Assembly (NCBI RefSeq): GCF_014270035.1
Contig: NZ_JACNEP010000001.1
Span: 62,001-126,000 of the forward strand
Source of the DNA: Neptunicella marina
Lineage (GTDB): Bacteria > Pseudomonadota > Gammaproteobacteria > Enterobacterales > Alteromonadaceae
Reading direction: 5' to 3'
Length of the DNA: 64,000 nt
Shown here piece by piece: positions 1 through 8,473 of the stretch. The stretch's first letter is position 1, and every line of letters begins with the position of its first letter. A program made the translations under genes and the position numbers. The notes beneath the pieces were generated by a model. The model did no database searches, had not been told where the DNA came from, and worked only from the letters and a program-made list of their open reading frames with translations.

Positions 1-146
1 CCCGTTTCTGTTTGTTCACACCCGGCAGATACAGGTTTAAACCCCACTACCTGATGTCGTCTGTCGGCCAGTTCTTTCATAATGGCTTGTGCCATAAAGG
101 TTTTACCGGCATCGGTATCAGTAGCTGTGATAAATAGTTTTTTCAC
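1..146 (-). CDS. bioD: Dethiobiotin synthetase, N-terminal part (cut by window edge)
   Basis: About 48 N-terminal residues are visible, starting KKLFITATDTDAGKT, which contains the P-loop of the BioD ATPase fold, followed by GFKPVSAG, a conserved BioD strand. The enzyme closes the ureido ring of dethiobiotin from diaminopelargonate, CO2 and ATP in the cytoplasm. The start is read as GTG at 146, preceded by an AAGAGG ribosome-binding site. It is the last gene of the leftward bioB-F-C-D run, 38 bp after bioC. The rest lies outside the window, so integrity of the C-terminus cannot be judged. Confidence 0.9.
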   Translation of the reverse strand, partial: MKKLFITATDTDAGKTFMAQAIMKELADRRHQVVGFKPVSAGCEQTET

Positions 147-184
147 CCTAACCTCTTAATATCTCACTGAAATTGTGCCAGTTG

Positions 185-973
185 TTATTTTGTCAGTTGT
201 ACCATACTAATTTGATAACTTAGCGGCAACATGCCATTTTGCTTTCTAAGCAATTCATAGTTCTCACTTAATTGACTCAAAGTCTGTCGGGTTAACTGAG
301 CGTTATGATTTTTCTGTGTTACAACATTCGCTCCCACCGCTTTAATGGAGCCAAGCAACTCGCGTACATTAAGATGTTCACTATTGTACTGGCGGTTTTC
401 TGCCTTCACCTCAAATCCACATTGCTGAGCGGCTTTTACAATATGTTCATGGGCCATAAAACGATTAACCGCAGAATAGCCATTTAACGGCCAGCTTTGT
501 GCTAATTGCCAAAATGAATCTTGTACCATAATGGCTAAAACTGCTTTGCCGCCAGGTTTTAATACCCGGTAGATTTCCGCAAGGCAGTTTTCAATGGAGT
601 AACACCACTGCAGCACCATGGATGAAAATACTCCACTTACAGTCTCATTCAATAGTGGCAATTGTTCGGCGTCTCCAGCTACCCATTGAATGCCATTGAT
701 GCTTTGTTCCCGGGCAAAGCGCAACATACCTTCAGCAATATCAATGCCGATTACCGATTCAGTTTGCTTCGACAATAAACGGGTAATACGGCCGGTTCCA
801 CATCCAAGGTCCACCGTCATGCCTGATTTGACATCAAATAGGCTGAGCGCATCATTTGCCACCTGCCACTGAATTGGTGCATGCTGATCATACTGCACAG
901 CGGCACGACTAAACTGATTAGCGATTCGCTGTTTAAGCAGATTATCAGTTGTTGAAGATGTAACATTCATCAT
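185..973 (-). CDS. bioC: Malonyl-ACP O-methyltransferase BioC
   Basis: This is a class I SAM-dependent methyltransferase of about 262 residues. The SAM-binding motif I reads VDLGCGTGRIT, followed by GIDIAEGML, and a QWCY/CLAEIYRVLKPGG segment typical of BioC. BioC methylates malonyl-ACP so that the fatty-acid machinery can build the pimeloyl chain of biotin. I chose the ATG at 973, whose A is shared with the bioF TAA stop (TAATG) and which has AAGGTG upstream; a GTG nine bases earlier is less likely. Its place between bioF and bioD supports the call. The partner esterase BioH is not seen in this window. Confidence 0.93.
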   Translation of the reverse strand: MMNVTSSTTDNLLKQRIANQFSRAAVQYDQHAPIQWQVANDALSLFDVKSGMTVDLGCGTGRITRLLSKQTESVIGIDIAEGMLRFAREQSINGIQWVAGDAEQLPLLNETVSGVFSSMVLQWCYSIENCLAEIYRVLKPGGKAVLAIMVQDSFWQLAQSWPLNGYSAVNRFMAHEHIVKAAQQCGFEVKAENRQYNSEHLNVRELLGSIKAVGANVVTQKNHNAQLTRQTLSQLSENYELLRKQNGMLPLSYQISMVQLTK

Positions 974-2100
974 TACGCACACCTTTTGATTGCATCTGCC
1001 AATGCCGTAACCAGCGCCTGAATCTGTTGTTCAGAATGCGCGGCTGAAATTGTTATGCGTAACCTGTCAGTCCCCTTAGGCACAGTGGGATAACGTATTG
1101 CTCCCACCTGAAAACCAGCCTTAGTTAAAAACTGAGAAACATTAAGCACGCGCTCAGCATTATTAAGTGCGACAGGCTGAATCGCGGTATCGGATGGCAG
1201 TAAATTAATCCCGGCTATCTCACACGCAGACTTAAACAATTCAATATTGCTAAACAGTTTATTACGCAGTTGCGGTTCGTTTTCAATACGCTTGAGGTTA
1301 TATAAGGTGATCGCTGCCTGAACCGGTGACATATGGGTACTGTAGACGTAATGGCGTGCGAAATTTACCAGATATTCAATCAGCTGTTTGGAGCCAGCAA
1401 CAAACGCTCCGGCAGAGCCTGCCGCTTTGCCAAATGTTGCCATTATCACGGGCACTTGTTTCGTATCTAACCCGGCTTGTTCGATACTTCCCATACCTGT
1501 TTCACCCAAAACACCAAATCCATGCGCATCATCAACCATTAACCAACTGTTATGTTGCTGAGCTAGATGCGCCATATCTGCCAACGGCGCCCTATCCCCA
1601 TCCATGCTATACACGCCTTCACACACCACTAAACGATTATCCGATGGTGTTTTTAATAAGGTTTGCAGATGTGACAGATCATTATGTTTAAAGCGCTTAA
1701 ACTCGGCACTACTGGCCATTGCGCCATCAATTAGCGATGCATGGCTTAACTTATCTGCCACAATGCTACCGCCTTGCAACATTAATGCATGGCATAACGC
1801 CTGATTGGCAGCAAAACCCGAATTAAATAACAGCACGGCTTCACGATTAAGTCTTTGAGCCAGATAATTTTCGAGCCCGGCATGAATATCCTTATATCCA
1901 CACACTAAGGGCGAGGCAGCACTGCCAACAGCATAATGTTTTATTTCATTAAGAAGCTCAGGCTGTTTTAATGATTGTGCTGCCAGTCCTAAATAGTCAT
2001 TTCCGGCAAAATCCACACAATGTCGCTTTAGCCGACGCTCTCTTAATAAAAATTGATCATGTCGGCTTTGTAACTGCTGCGGGATAAAATCAAACGGCAT
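973..2100 (-). CDS. bioF: 8-amino-7-oxononanoate synthase
   Basis: At 375 residues this is a full-length alpha-oxoamine synthase, a PLP fold-type I enzyme that condenses pimeloyl-ACP with L-alanine. Visible family marks are FAGNDYLGLA near residue 31, the VDDAHGFG strand with the PLP-contacting Asp and His (about 189-193), and the Schiff-base lysine in ATFGKAAGSAGAF (about K225). It follows bioB by 5 bp and overlaps the bioC start by one base, so the genes are probably translationally coupled. Confidence 0.95.
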   Translation of the reverse strand: MPFDFIPQQLQSRHDQFLLRERRLKRHCVDFAGNDYLGLAAQSLKQPELLNEIKHYAVGSAASPLVCGYKDIHAGLENYLAQRLNREAVLLFNSGFAANQALCHALMLQGGSIVADKLSHASLIDGAMASSAEFKRFKHNDLSHLQTLLKTPSDNRLVVCEGVYSMDGDRAPLADMAHLAQQHNSWLMVDDAHGFGVLGETGMGSIEQAGLDTKQVPVIMATFGKAAGSAGAFVAGSKQLIEYLVNFARHYVYSTHMSPVQAAITLYNLKRIENEPQLRNKLFSNIELFKSACEIAGINLLPSDTAIQPVALNNAERVLNVSQFLTKAGFQVGAIRYPTVPKGTDRLRITISAAHSEQQIQALVTALADAIKRCA

Positions 2101-2105
2101 AACGC

Positions 2106-3155
2106 TTATTTAGCAGCGTCGTAAAACAGAGCTGGCTCGGATTGTTCGGCGATTGCGTCATTTATCACCGTTTCATGCACTGCATCAGAGAAGCCTTCAC
2201 GCGCTTCCGGACGAATGCCTAATTTTTTAAACAACATCTGATCGCTGTCGGCTTCAGGATTGGCTGTGGTCAGCAGCTTACAACCATAAAATATTGAGTT
2301 AGCTCCCGCGAAGAAACACAGCGCCTGCATTTGCTCGTTCATTTCTTCACGACCTGCCGACAAACGCACATGCGACTGCGGCATCATAATACGAGCCACC
2401 GCAATGGTGCGGATAAACTCAAAAGGATCGAGATCGTTTTCGTCCTGTAAAGGTGTGCCTTCGACTTTCACCAACATGTTAATTGGCACACTTTCAGGTT
2501 GTTGTGGCAAATTGGCTAACTGCACCAATAATGCCGAGCGGTCGTTTGCACTTTCGCCCAATCCCACAATACCGCCAGAGCAGATCTTCATGCCGGAATC
2601 ACGCACATTTTGCAGCGTATTTAAACGATCAGCATAGGTACGTGTTGTGATAATTTCACCGTAAAATTCCGGTGAGGTATCCAGGTTGTGATTGTAGTAG
2701 TCAAGGCCTGCTTCTTTTAACATTGCCGCTTGTTCACGGGATAACATGCCCAGCGTCATGCAGGATTCCAGACCTAAGGCTTTAACACCTTTAACCATTT
2801 CAACGATGTAAGGCATATCGCGATCTTTCGGGTTTCGCCAAGCAGCGCCCATACAGAAACGCGTTGAACCAAGTTCTTTGGCTTTTTTGGCTTCGTCGAG
2901 TACTTTTTGAACTTCCATTAAACGCTCTTTTTCCACATCTGTGGTGTAGTGCGCGCTTTGCGGGCAATATTTGCAGTCTTCCGGGCAAGCGCCGGTTTTA
3001 ATCGATAATAAGGTACTCACCTGTACTTCATTGGGATCAAAATGCTGGCGGTGAATGCTTTGCGCCTGAAAAAGTAAATCATTAAAAGGCAACGCGAAAA
3101 GAGCGTTAACTTCGGCGACCGTCCAGTCGTTACGGATCTGTGCTGTACCTGCCAT
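2106..3155 (-). CDS. bioB: Biotin synthase (radical SAM)
   Basis: The protein has 349 residues and carries the radical-SAM cluster motif in [12 protein letters not shown] (cysteines about 57, 61 and 64), plus YYNHNLDTS and the SAGREEM segment typical of BioB. It inserts sulfur into dethiobiotin using a [4Fe-4S] and an auxiliary [2Fe-2S] cluster. It is the first gene of the leftward bio operon, 29 bp after the predicted promoter -10 box, and is divergent from bioA. Expression is probably repressed by BirA through the operator between bioB and bioA. Confidence 0.97.
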   Translation of the reverse strand: MAGTAQIRNDWTVAEVNALFALPFNDLLFQAQSIHRQHFDPNEVQVSTLLSIKTGACPEDCKYCPQSAHYTTDVEKERLMEVQKVLDEAKKAKELGSTRFCMGAAWRNPKDRDMPYIVEMVKGVKALGLESCMTLGMLSREQAAMLKEAGLDYYNHNLDTSPEFYGEIITTRTYADRLNTLQNVRDSGMKICSGGIVGLGESANDRSALLVQLANLPQQPESVPINMLVKVEGTPLQDENDLDPFEFIRTIAVARIMMPQSHVRLSAGREEMNEQMQALCFFAGANSIFYGCKLLTTANPEADSDQMLFKKLGIRPEAREGFSDAVHETVINDAIAEQSEPALFYDAAK

Positions 3156-3187
3156 ACTGTACCTTTACAATTTGAAAATGCTGGCTT

Positions 3188-3215
3188 AGTCTATTGCGCC
3201 CCTCGCCCCTGTCAA
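3188..3215 (-). promoter_or_regulatory. Predicted sigma-70 promoter of bioBFCD
   Basis: Read leftward, a perfect -35 hexamer TTGACA (3215-3210) is followed after 16 bases by TAGACT (3193-3188), an acceptable -10. The -35 box lies inside the left half of the BirA-type operator, so repressor binding would block RNA polymerase. Confidence 0.55.
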
Positions 3216-3241
3216 CCTAATTGTATTAAAAAGGTTTACAG
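3209..3241. promoter_or_regulatory. BirA-type biotin operator
   Basis: The half-sites CTGTCAACC (3209-3217) and GGTTTACAG (3233-3241) are inverted repeats with one mismatch, separated by 15 bases. This matches the known proteobacterial BirA site (TTGTAAACC, spacer of 14-16, GGTTTACAA). It sits between the divergent bioB and bioA genes, as in E. coli. The assignment rests on motif and context; no birA gene is in the window. Confidence 0.85.
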
Positions 3242-3280
3242 GCGGTCAGATTTTCAACAAACAATAAAAGCAGGATGGTT

Positions 3281-4543
3281 ATGGACCTTCAGTTTGACCA
3301 ACAACATATCTGGCACCCTTATACGTCAGCATTAAATCCGCTGCCCTGTTACCCGGTTGAATCTGCCGATGGCGTATATATTCAGTTGGAAAATGGCCAG
3401 CGCTTGGTCGATGGTATGTCGTCCTGGTGGTCAACCATTCACGGTTACAACCACCCTGCCCTGAATGAAGCAGCCAAAAACCAGCTGGATAAAATGTCAC
3501 ATGTGATGTTTGGTGGATTAACCCATCAGCCTGCTATTGATATATCTAAAAAGCTGTTAGAGGTTGCACCGCAAGGTTTAAACCGGGTATTTCTGGCGGA
3601 TTCCGGTTCCGTATCGGTGGAAGTCGCGATGAAAATGGCGCTGCAATACTGGGCTTGCCAGGGCAATAGCCATAAACATCAGTTTATTACGGTACGTAAT
3701 GGTTATCATGGCGATACCTTTGCCGCTATGTCGGTGTGTGACCCGGTTAATGGCATGCACAGTTTGTTTTCAAATGTGTTGGCGAAACAGATTTTTGCCC
3801 CTGCACCACAAACCCGATTTGACCAGTCATGGAATGAAGATGACTTTTTGCCGATGCAGGAACTGGTAGAACGCCATCATAATCAACTTGCCGCCCTTAT
3901 TTTAGAGCCGATCGTTCAGGGCGCTGGTGGCATGCGTTTTTATCACCCAGAGTATTTAAAACGTTGCCGTCAGTTATGTGATGACTACAACTTACTGCTC
4001 GTTTGCGATGAAATTGCTACTGGCTTTGGTCGCACCGGGAAGTATTTTGCTTGTGAGCATGCTGATATTAGTCCGGATATTTTATGTTTAGGCAAAGGTA
4101 TGACCGGTGGTTATATGACACTAGCCGCGACTTTATGCACCGAAGATGTAGCAGCAGGCGTGTGTGAAGGTGCACCTGGGGTGTTTATGCATGGCCCCAC
4201 TTTTATGGGCAATCCACTGGCCTGTGCGGTTGCCAGTGCCAGCTTAGACATTCTGGCCACAGGTCAATGGCAACAGCAGGTTGCCGATATTGAGCAGCAG
4301 CTAAAACAAGAACTGATGCCATGCAAAACCTTGTCAGCGGTGAAAGATGTCAGAGTATTAGGTGCAATCGGCGTGGTAGAAACCCGCCAGCCGGTGGATA
4401 TAGCGATGATTCAAAAAGCCTTTGTAAAAAGCGGGGTGTGGATCCGCCCGTTTGGCAAGCTGGTGTACATTATGCCACCTTACATCATCCAGCCTGAGCA
4501 ACTGTCTCAATTAACCTCAGCGATTTATCAGGCGCTGCGCTAA
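3281..4543 (+). CDS. bioA: Adenosylmethionine-8-amino-7-oxononanoate aminotransferase
   Basis: This class III PLP aminotransferase of about 420 residues converts 8-amino-7-oxononanoate to 7,8-diaminopelargonate with SAM as amino donor. The N-terminus HIWHPYTS, the [11 protein letters not shown] stretch, [12 protein letters not shown] and the PLP lysine in [10 protein letters not shown] are BioA hallmarks. I prefer the ATG at 3281 because the GCAGGATGG stretch then lies at ribosome-binding distance; the ATG at 3275 would add two residues. It is divergent from bioB and shares the BirA-type operator. Its last 4 bp overlap the convergent membrane-protein gene. Confidence 0.95.
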   Translation: MDLQFDQQHIWHPYTSALNPLPCYPVESADGVYIQLENGQRLVDGMSSWWSTIHGYNHPALNEAAKNQLDKMSHVMFGGLTHQPAIDISKKLLEVAPQGLNRVFLADSGSVSVEVAMKMALQYWACQGNSHKHQFITVRNGYHGDTFAAMSVCDPVNGMHSLFSNVLAKQIFAPAPQTRFDQSWNEDDFLPMQELVERHHNQLAALILEPIVQGAGGMRFYHPEYLKRCRQLCDDYNLLLVCDEIATGFGRTGKYFACEHADISPDILCLGKGMTGGYMTLAATLCTEDVAAGVCEGAPGVFMHGPTFMGNPLACAVASASLDILATGQWQQQVADIEQQLKQELMPCKTLSAVKDVRVLGAIGVVETRQPVDIAMIQKAFVKSGVWIRPFGKLVYIMPPYIIQPEQLSQLTSAIYQALR

Positions 4544-4929
4544 AGGTCTACGTCGGCGTTTATCCACAAATATATCAGTGATATCACTGAGGTAATGACC
4601 AGAAAAAACACATTGGCCCAAACGCCGTCGGTTCGGCGCCGGGCCCGTCGTTTACGAATTAAGATTACCAAAGTAGACAACAAGACGCAGCCGCACAGCA
4701 GTAAAAACATCCAGTTCACCAGATAACTGTTCCAGCTGGTACGGGAATAGACATTTAAAAACCGTCCAAAACCGGTTTCCAGTTCAGGTCTGGCAAAGTG
4801 AAACATGCACATCACAATGACAAAGATCAGCCATGCAAAGATGTTAATACCCACCATCGCGCGGTATAAAAAGTCTCTTCCTGAGCGCCTGTCGGTAAAA
4901 TTGTGATTTTTATTGTTATTCTGCATCAT
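4540..4929 (-). CDS. Small inner-membrane protein of unknown function
   Basis: About 129 residues with three clear hydrophobic helices (near the N-terminal third, the middle and the C-terminus) and a very basic loop, [11 protein letters not shown], between helices two and three. The N-terminus is hydrophilic and Asn-rich. I do not recognise the family. The start is uncertain: tandem ATGs lie at 4929 and 4926 and a TTG at 4956, none with a good ribosome-binding site. It converges on bioA with a 4 bp overlap and is divergent from asnS. Confidence 0.65.
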   Translation of the reverse strand: MMQNNNKNHNFTDRRSGRDFLYRAMVGINIFAWLIFVIVMCMFHFARPELETGFGRFLNVYSRTSWNSYLVNWMFLLLCGCVLLSTLVILIRKRRARRRTDGVWANVFFLVITSVISLIYLWINADVDL

Positions 4930-5092
4930 TTTTACTTGAGTCTGTTGCCCAGCCAAGTAACATTACTGGTTTGGTTAATTGAGCTCTATCTTGGCATTGA
5001 AAAGCACACATTTCATCCCTAATTAGCAAAAACTGGCTCAACTCTTAAACATTACAATGATTAATTCGCATTGCGCTCGATTGGAGAAATAC

Positions 5093-6490
5093 ATGACGCA
5101 TTCCCCGGTAGCTGAAGTGCTGTCTGGCAAATTTGCCGAAGGTACCGACGTGGTTATTAAAGGCTGGATCCGCACTCGCCGTGATTCAAAAGCTGGTTTG
5201 TCATTTTTGGCTGTACACGATGGCAGCTGTTTTGACCCTGTTCAGGTTATCGCCTTAAATTCACTGAATAACTACGAAGACATTAAAAAGCTGACTACCG
5301 GTTGCTCTGTAGAAGTAAAAGGTACCATCAAAGCATCACAAGGTCAGGGACAGGCATGGGAAATTGATGCCACTGAGGTCACCATTATTGGCTGGGTAGA
5401 AAATCCAGATACTTACCCGATGGCAGCTAAACGCCACTCAATCGAGTATTTACGTGAACATGCTCATTTACGTCCCCGTACTAATATTATTGGTGCGGTA
5501 GCGCGTGTACGTAACTGTTTATCGCAGGCACTGCATCGCTTTTTCCATGAAAATGGTTATGTGTGGGTCAGCACGCCGATTTTGACCGCCAGTGATACCG
5601 AAGGCGCGGGAGAAATGTTCCGTGTCTCCACGCTGGATATGAATAACCTGCCTCGCACTGACAAAGGCGACGTGGATTACAGCGAAGACTTTTTTGGTAA
5701 AGAAACCTACCTGACGGTATCTGGCCAGTTAAACGGTGAAACTTACGCCTGTGCCTTATCTAAAATTTATACCTTCGGTCCGACTTTCCGTGCAGAAAAC
5801 TCCAATACCAGTCGTCACTTAGCTGAATTCTGGATGATTGAGCCGGAAGTGGCTTTTGCTGAATTAAAAGACATCGCGCAGCTATCTGAAGATATGCTCA
5901 AATACGTGTTCAAAGCGGTACTTGAAGAGCGTGCTGATGATATGGCGTTTTTTGCTGAGCGTGTTAATAAAGAAGCCATCACACGTTTACAAAAAGTGAT
6001 TGAACAGGATTTTGTACGCATGGATTACACCGATGCCATCGAAATTCTTAAAAACAGCGGTAAAGACTTTGAGTTCCCGGTTGACTGGGGTGTGGATTTA
6101 TCCTCTGAGCACGAACGTTATCTGGCGGAAGAGCATGTCGGTGCGCCTATCATTATGCAAAACTACCCTAAAGATATTAAAGCCTTTTACATGCGTTTAA
6201 ATGACGATGGTAAAACCGTTGCTGCAATGGACGTATTAGCGCCGGGTATTGGTGAAATCATCGGTGGCTCTCAGCGTGAAGAGCGTCTGGATGTATTTGA
6301 TGCGCGTCTGGAAGAAATGGGCTTAGATAAAGAAGATTACGGCTGGTATCGCGACCTGCGTCGTTATGGCACAGTGCCACACGCCGGATTTGGCTTAGGT
6401 TTTGAACGTTTAGTGGCTTATGTAACCGGCGTACAAAACGTACGTGATGTGATTCCGTTCCCACGTACACCGGGCAATGCCAACTACTAA
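5093..6490 (+). CDS. asnS: Asparaginyl-tRNA synthetase
   Basis: A class IIb aminoacyl-tRNA synthetase of 465 residues, the usual length for bacterial AsnRS. The N-terminal OB-fold anticodon domain ([14 protein letters not shown]) is followed by the catalytic core: motif 2 around [21 protein letters not shown] and motif 3 in [15 protein letters not shown]. It charges tRNA-Asn with asparagine in the cytoplasm. I chose the ATG at 5093 because GGAG lies 6 bases upstream; an in-frame ATG at 5057 would add 12 residues unlike the family. A terminator follows directly, so it is probably monocistronic. Confidence 0.96.
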   Translation: MTHSPVAEVLSGKFAEGTDVVIKGWIRTRRDSKAGLSFLAVHDGSCFDPVQVIALNSLNNYEDIKKLTTGCSVEVKGTIKASQGQGQAWEIDATEVTIIGWVENPDTYPMAAKRHSIEYLREHAHLRPRTNIIGAVARVRNCLSQALHRFFHENGYVWVSTPILTASDTEGAGEMFRVSTLDMNNLPRTDKGDVDYSEDFFGKETYLTVSGQLNGETYACALSKIYTFGPTFRAENSNTSRHLAEFWMIEPEVAFAELKDIAQLSEDMLKYVFKAVLEERADDMAFFAERVNKEAITRLQKVIEQDFVRMDYTDAIEILKNSGKDFEFPVDWGVDLSSEHERYLAEEHVGAPIIMQNYPKDIKAFYMRLNDDGKTVAAMDVLAPGIGEIIGGSQREERLDVFDARLEEMGLDKEDYGWYRDLRRYGTVPHAGFGLGFERLVAYVTGVQNVRDVIPFPRTPGNANY

Positions 6491-6515
6491 TTGATAAAAA
6501 AACAGCTAAAACTAT

Positions 6516-6541
6516 AAAAGCGTCCATCAGGACGCTTTTTT
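6516..6541 (+). terminator. Rho-independent terminator of asnS
   Basis: The stem AAAAGCGTCC / GGACGCTTTT closes an ATCA loop and runs into a T tract. It begins 25 bases after the asnS stop. Confidence 0.9.
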
Positions 6542-6572
6542 ATTACCTTACATAAAATAACAGCGCAGTACG

Positions 6573-7124
6573 TTAGTCCCAAAAGGTAAAATACTGAGAG
6601 GTATCTTTGGCGGGATGTGTTGGCCCTTCAGTTGCGGGTGTACCCAAATACAGATAACCCACAATTTCATCCTGCTCCGCTAAATTAAGTGCCTGTTTCA
6701 CTTCATCCATTTGTGCATAAGCACCGGTGCGCCAAATACCATTAAAACCTTGTGCCAGCGCTGCCATTTGCATGGCATGCACCGAACATGACGCTGATGC
6801 CACCTGCTCTACCCAGGGCACTTTAGGGTGATCGACATATTTCGCAATGGCTACAATCACCATAGGTGCACGCAGCGGTAAGTCACTGGCGCGTTGTATG
6901 TCTTTTTCTGACATATCGTTGGCAATCGCCGCCGTTTCATAAATATCCCCCAGTTTGCGTAAACCCGCACCGGTGCAAACGATAAACTGCCAGGGTGTTA
7001 ATGCAGCATGGTCGGGCGCGCGCAGCGCCGCCTGCATTATATTTTCCAGCGCCTCACCTGATGGCGCCGGCTCATGTAATCGGGGTTGAGAAGAACGATG
7101 AAGTAACAACTCAAGAGCTTGCAT
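6573..7124 (-). CDS. ydjA: NAD(P)H nitroreductase, YdjA type
   Basis: A compact FMN-dependent nitroreductase-family protein of 183 residues, the length of E. coli YdjA. The N-terminus LLLHRSSQPRL, the APDHAALTPWQF segment near residue 36 and GFNGIWRTGAYA match that subfamily and its FMN contacts. The family reduces nitro and quinone compounds with NAD(P)H in the cytoplasm; the physiological substrate is not known. It stands alone, converging on asnS, with the MITE-like element about 70 bp upstream. Confidence 0.88.
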   Translation of the reverse strand: MQALELLLHRSSQPRLHEPAPSGEALENIMQAALRAPDHAALTPWQFIVCTGAGLRKLGDIYETAAIANDMSEKDIQRASDLPLRAPMVIVAIAKYVDHPKVPWVEQVASASCSVHAMQMAALAQGFNGIWRTGAYAQMDEVKQALNLAEQDEIVGYLYLGTPATEGPTHPAKDTSQYFTFWD

Positions 7125-7195
7125 AATTGGCCTTATGTATTGCTAAAATTCCTGATTAACTTAGAAAAAGCGCATTAAGTTCGCAACTATTATTT

Positions 7196-7534
7196 TAGAG
7201 CGTGTTGATCTTTGCGGTATATTTTTGCAACGAATTGCGCGGTATTTAAACAATGAAGCACAAATGTGGTGTAGTTGTTCTACATAAATGAGTGCTGAAG
7301 CACTAGAAATACCGCGCAAACGTTGCCCGAAGGGTTCGTCCTAAACACTTTTCACTCTTTATGAAAGACTCCTGTCTTTCACCGCTTCGCGGCCAGCTAA
7401 AGCTGTTTTATGGCGTTCCCTACGCCATAATGTTACTTATTTTTGACTTAATCCATTAGGTCTGCAAATAAGCGTCGCGATTAAAAAGCATTTAGTTAGA
7501 ACAAAATTCATACAGCAAAGTTCAGCACGCTCTA
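7196..7534. mobile_element. MITE-like element with TA flanks and inverted ends
   Basis: This fills most of the 407 bp gap between ydjA and the DoxX gene. The ends are inverted repeats matching at 20 of 23 positions: GAGCGTGTTGATCTTTGC from 7198 rightward and GAGCGTGCTGAACTTTGC from 7532 leftward. Each is flanked by TA (7196-7197 and 7533-7534), as expected for Tc1/IS630-type target duplication. The interior has no convincing gene. It holds several hairpins: TTGCGCGGTATTT with its exact complement at 7235-7247 / 7307-7319, AGTGC/GCACT at 7291-7304, GAAAGAC/GTCTTTC at 7363-7380 and TTATGGCGT/ACGCCATAA at 7408-7430. I infer a non-autonomous element; copy number elsewhere is unknown. Confidence 0.65.
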
Positions 7535-8164
7535 ATTTACGTCCTGTTTTTTTAACCAACCGACTAACCAGTAATCAATACTGACAAATCGACCACCACC
7601 GCTAAAAAACAGTGTCAGTAACATCACAAAATAGGTCGCCGCAAACTCAATACCATTATTCAGAATCACGAAGTTACCGCTACTGGTCAGCCAGTCGTAG
7701 TGGCCATATTGCTGTAACAGCTCTTTTGCCCTGGCTAATTTATCGGCAGCGGCCATTACATTTTCGTTGTACAAAATTGTGCCATCGGCTAACCAGCTAG
7801 TGCCATCGGCAATTGCCAGCCAGCCGTTTGGCCAGTGCACTGAAAAGATCGCCACTAACATAGTTATCATTAGTGGAATACTGACTAAACGTGTTGCAAT
7901 ACCAAGCAACAGCAATACACCGCCGATTAATTCAGCAGCCACTGCCAGTGTTGCCAGTAACACAGGAAATGGCAAACCCAGCCCCCAGTCACTGTTGCCA
8001 AACCAGGCAGCTGTGTCGTCAAACGCCAGATATTTAGTCCAGCCAGCCTGAATCATAATGGGAGCTAAATACAAGCGCAGTAATAAGGGAGCAAGTCCAT
8101 CAGCAACTGAAATGTTATTAATAGTCGAACGATAAAATTGGGACAAACGTATAATTAACGCCAT
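7532..8164 (-). CDS. DoxX family membrane protein
   Basis: The 210-residue product has the DoxX signature: a first helix LLLRLYLAPIMIQAGWTKY, then LAVAAELIGGVLLLLGIATRL, a third helix, and a last helix near the C-terminus. A longer polar loop (roughly 115-165) separates helices three and four. DoxX proteins are small four-helix inner-membrane proteins, some linked to thiol or quinone redox; the role here is unknown. The TAG stop is made of the TA flank plus the first base of the adjacent MITE-like element, so the original C-terminus may have been longer. Confidence 0.85.
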   Translation of the reverse strand: MALIIRLSQFYRSTINNISVADGLAPLLLRLYLAPIMIQAGWTKYLAFDDTAAWFGNSDWGLGLPFPVLLATLAVAAELIGGVLLLLGIATRLVSIPLMITMLVAIFSVHWPNGWLAIADGTSWLADGTILYNENVMAAADKLARAKELLQQYGHYDWLTSSGNFVILNNGIEFAATYFVMLLTLFFSGGGRFVSIDYWLVGWLKKQDVN

Positions 8165-8263
8165 AGTGCTTCCTGCGATTAAAAGTTATTCTTAGTACAG
8201 GAAAGTATCAAAGACCTTAAACTTTCAATGATCACGAAATATCGTAAAAAGAGGTGTGGATTA

Positions 8264-8473
8264 ATGAGTCAGGATAAAAAAAGCCCATTGCATAATCTTT
8301 TCGCGCGCCAGCAACCTAAAGTGGCCGCCAAAAAGAAAGTGGGTAAATTACTGACCAGCATGGCCGAAGAAGACCATAAACGCATCGCTTTATTAATAAA
8401 AAAGTGGTTAGAACAAGATGAAGCTCGCGCAGCTAAAAAGCTGGCGAACTCCAATAAACCTAAAATCCGCTAG
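8264..8473 (+). CDS. Small basic protein of unknown function
   Basis: A 69-residue lysine-rich product starting at an ATG with GAGGTG 7 bases upstream. The middle part, LLTSMAEEDHKRIALLIKKWLEQDE, looks like an amphipathic helix followed by a basic tail. I do not recognise the family. It is divergent from the DoxX gene, and its last 14 bp overlap the 3' end of the convergent RND pump gene. Confidence 0.6.
   Translation: MSQDKKSPLHNLFARQQPKVAAKKKVGKLLTSMAEEDHKRIALLIKKWLEQDEARAAKKLANSNKPKIR

Noticed and set aside
7196-7534. A small RNA gene rather than a MITE
   Set aside because: The matching inverted ends with TA flanks explain the limits better; the internal hairpins alone do not show an independent transcript.
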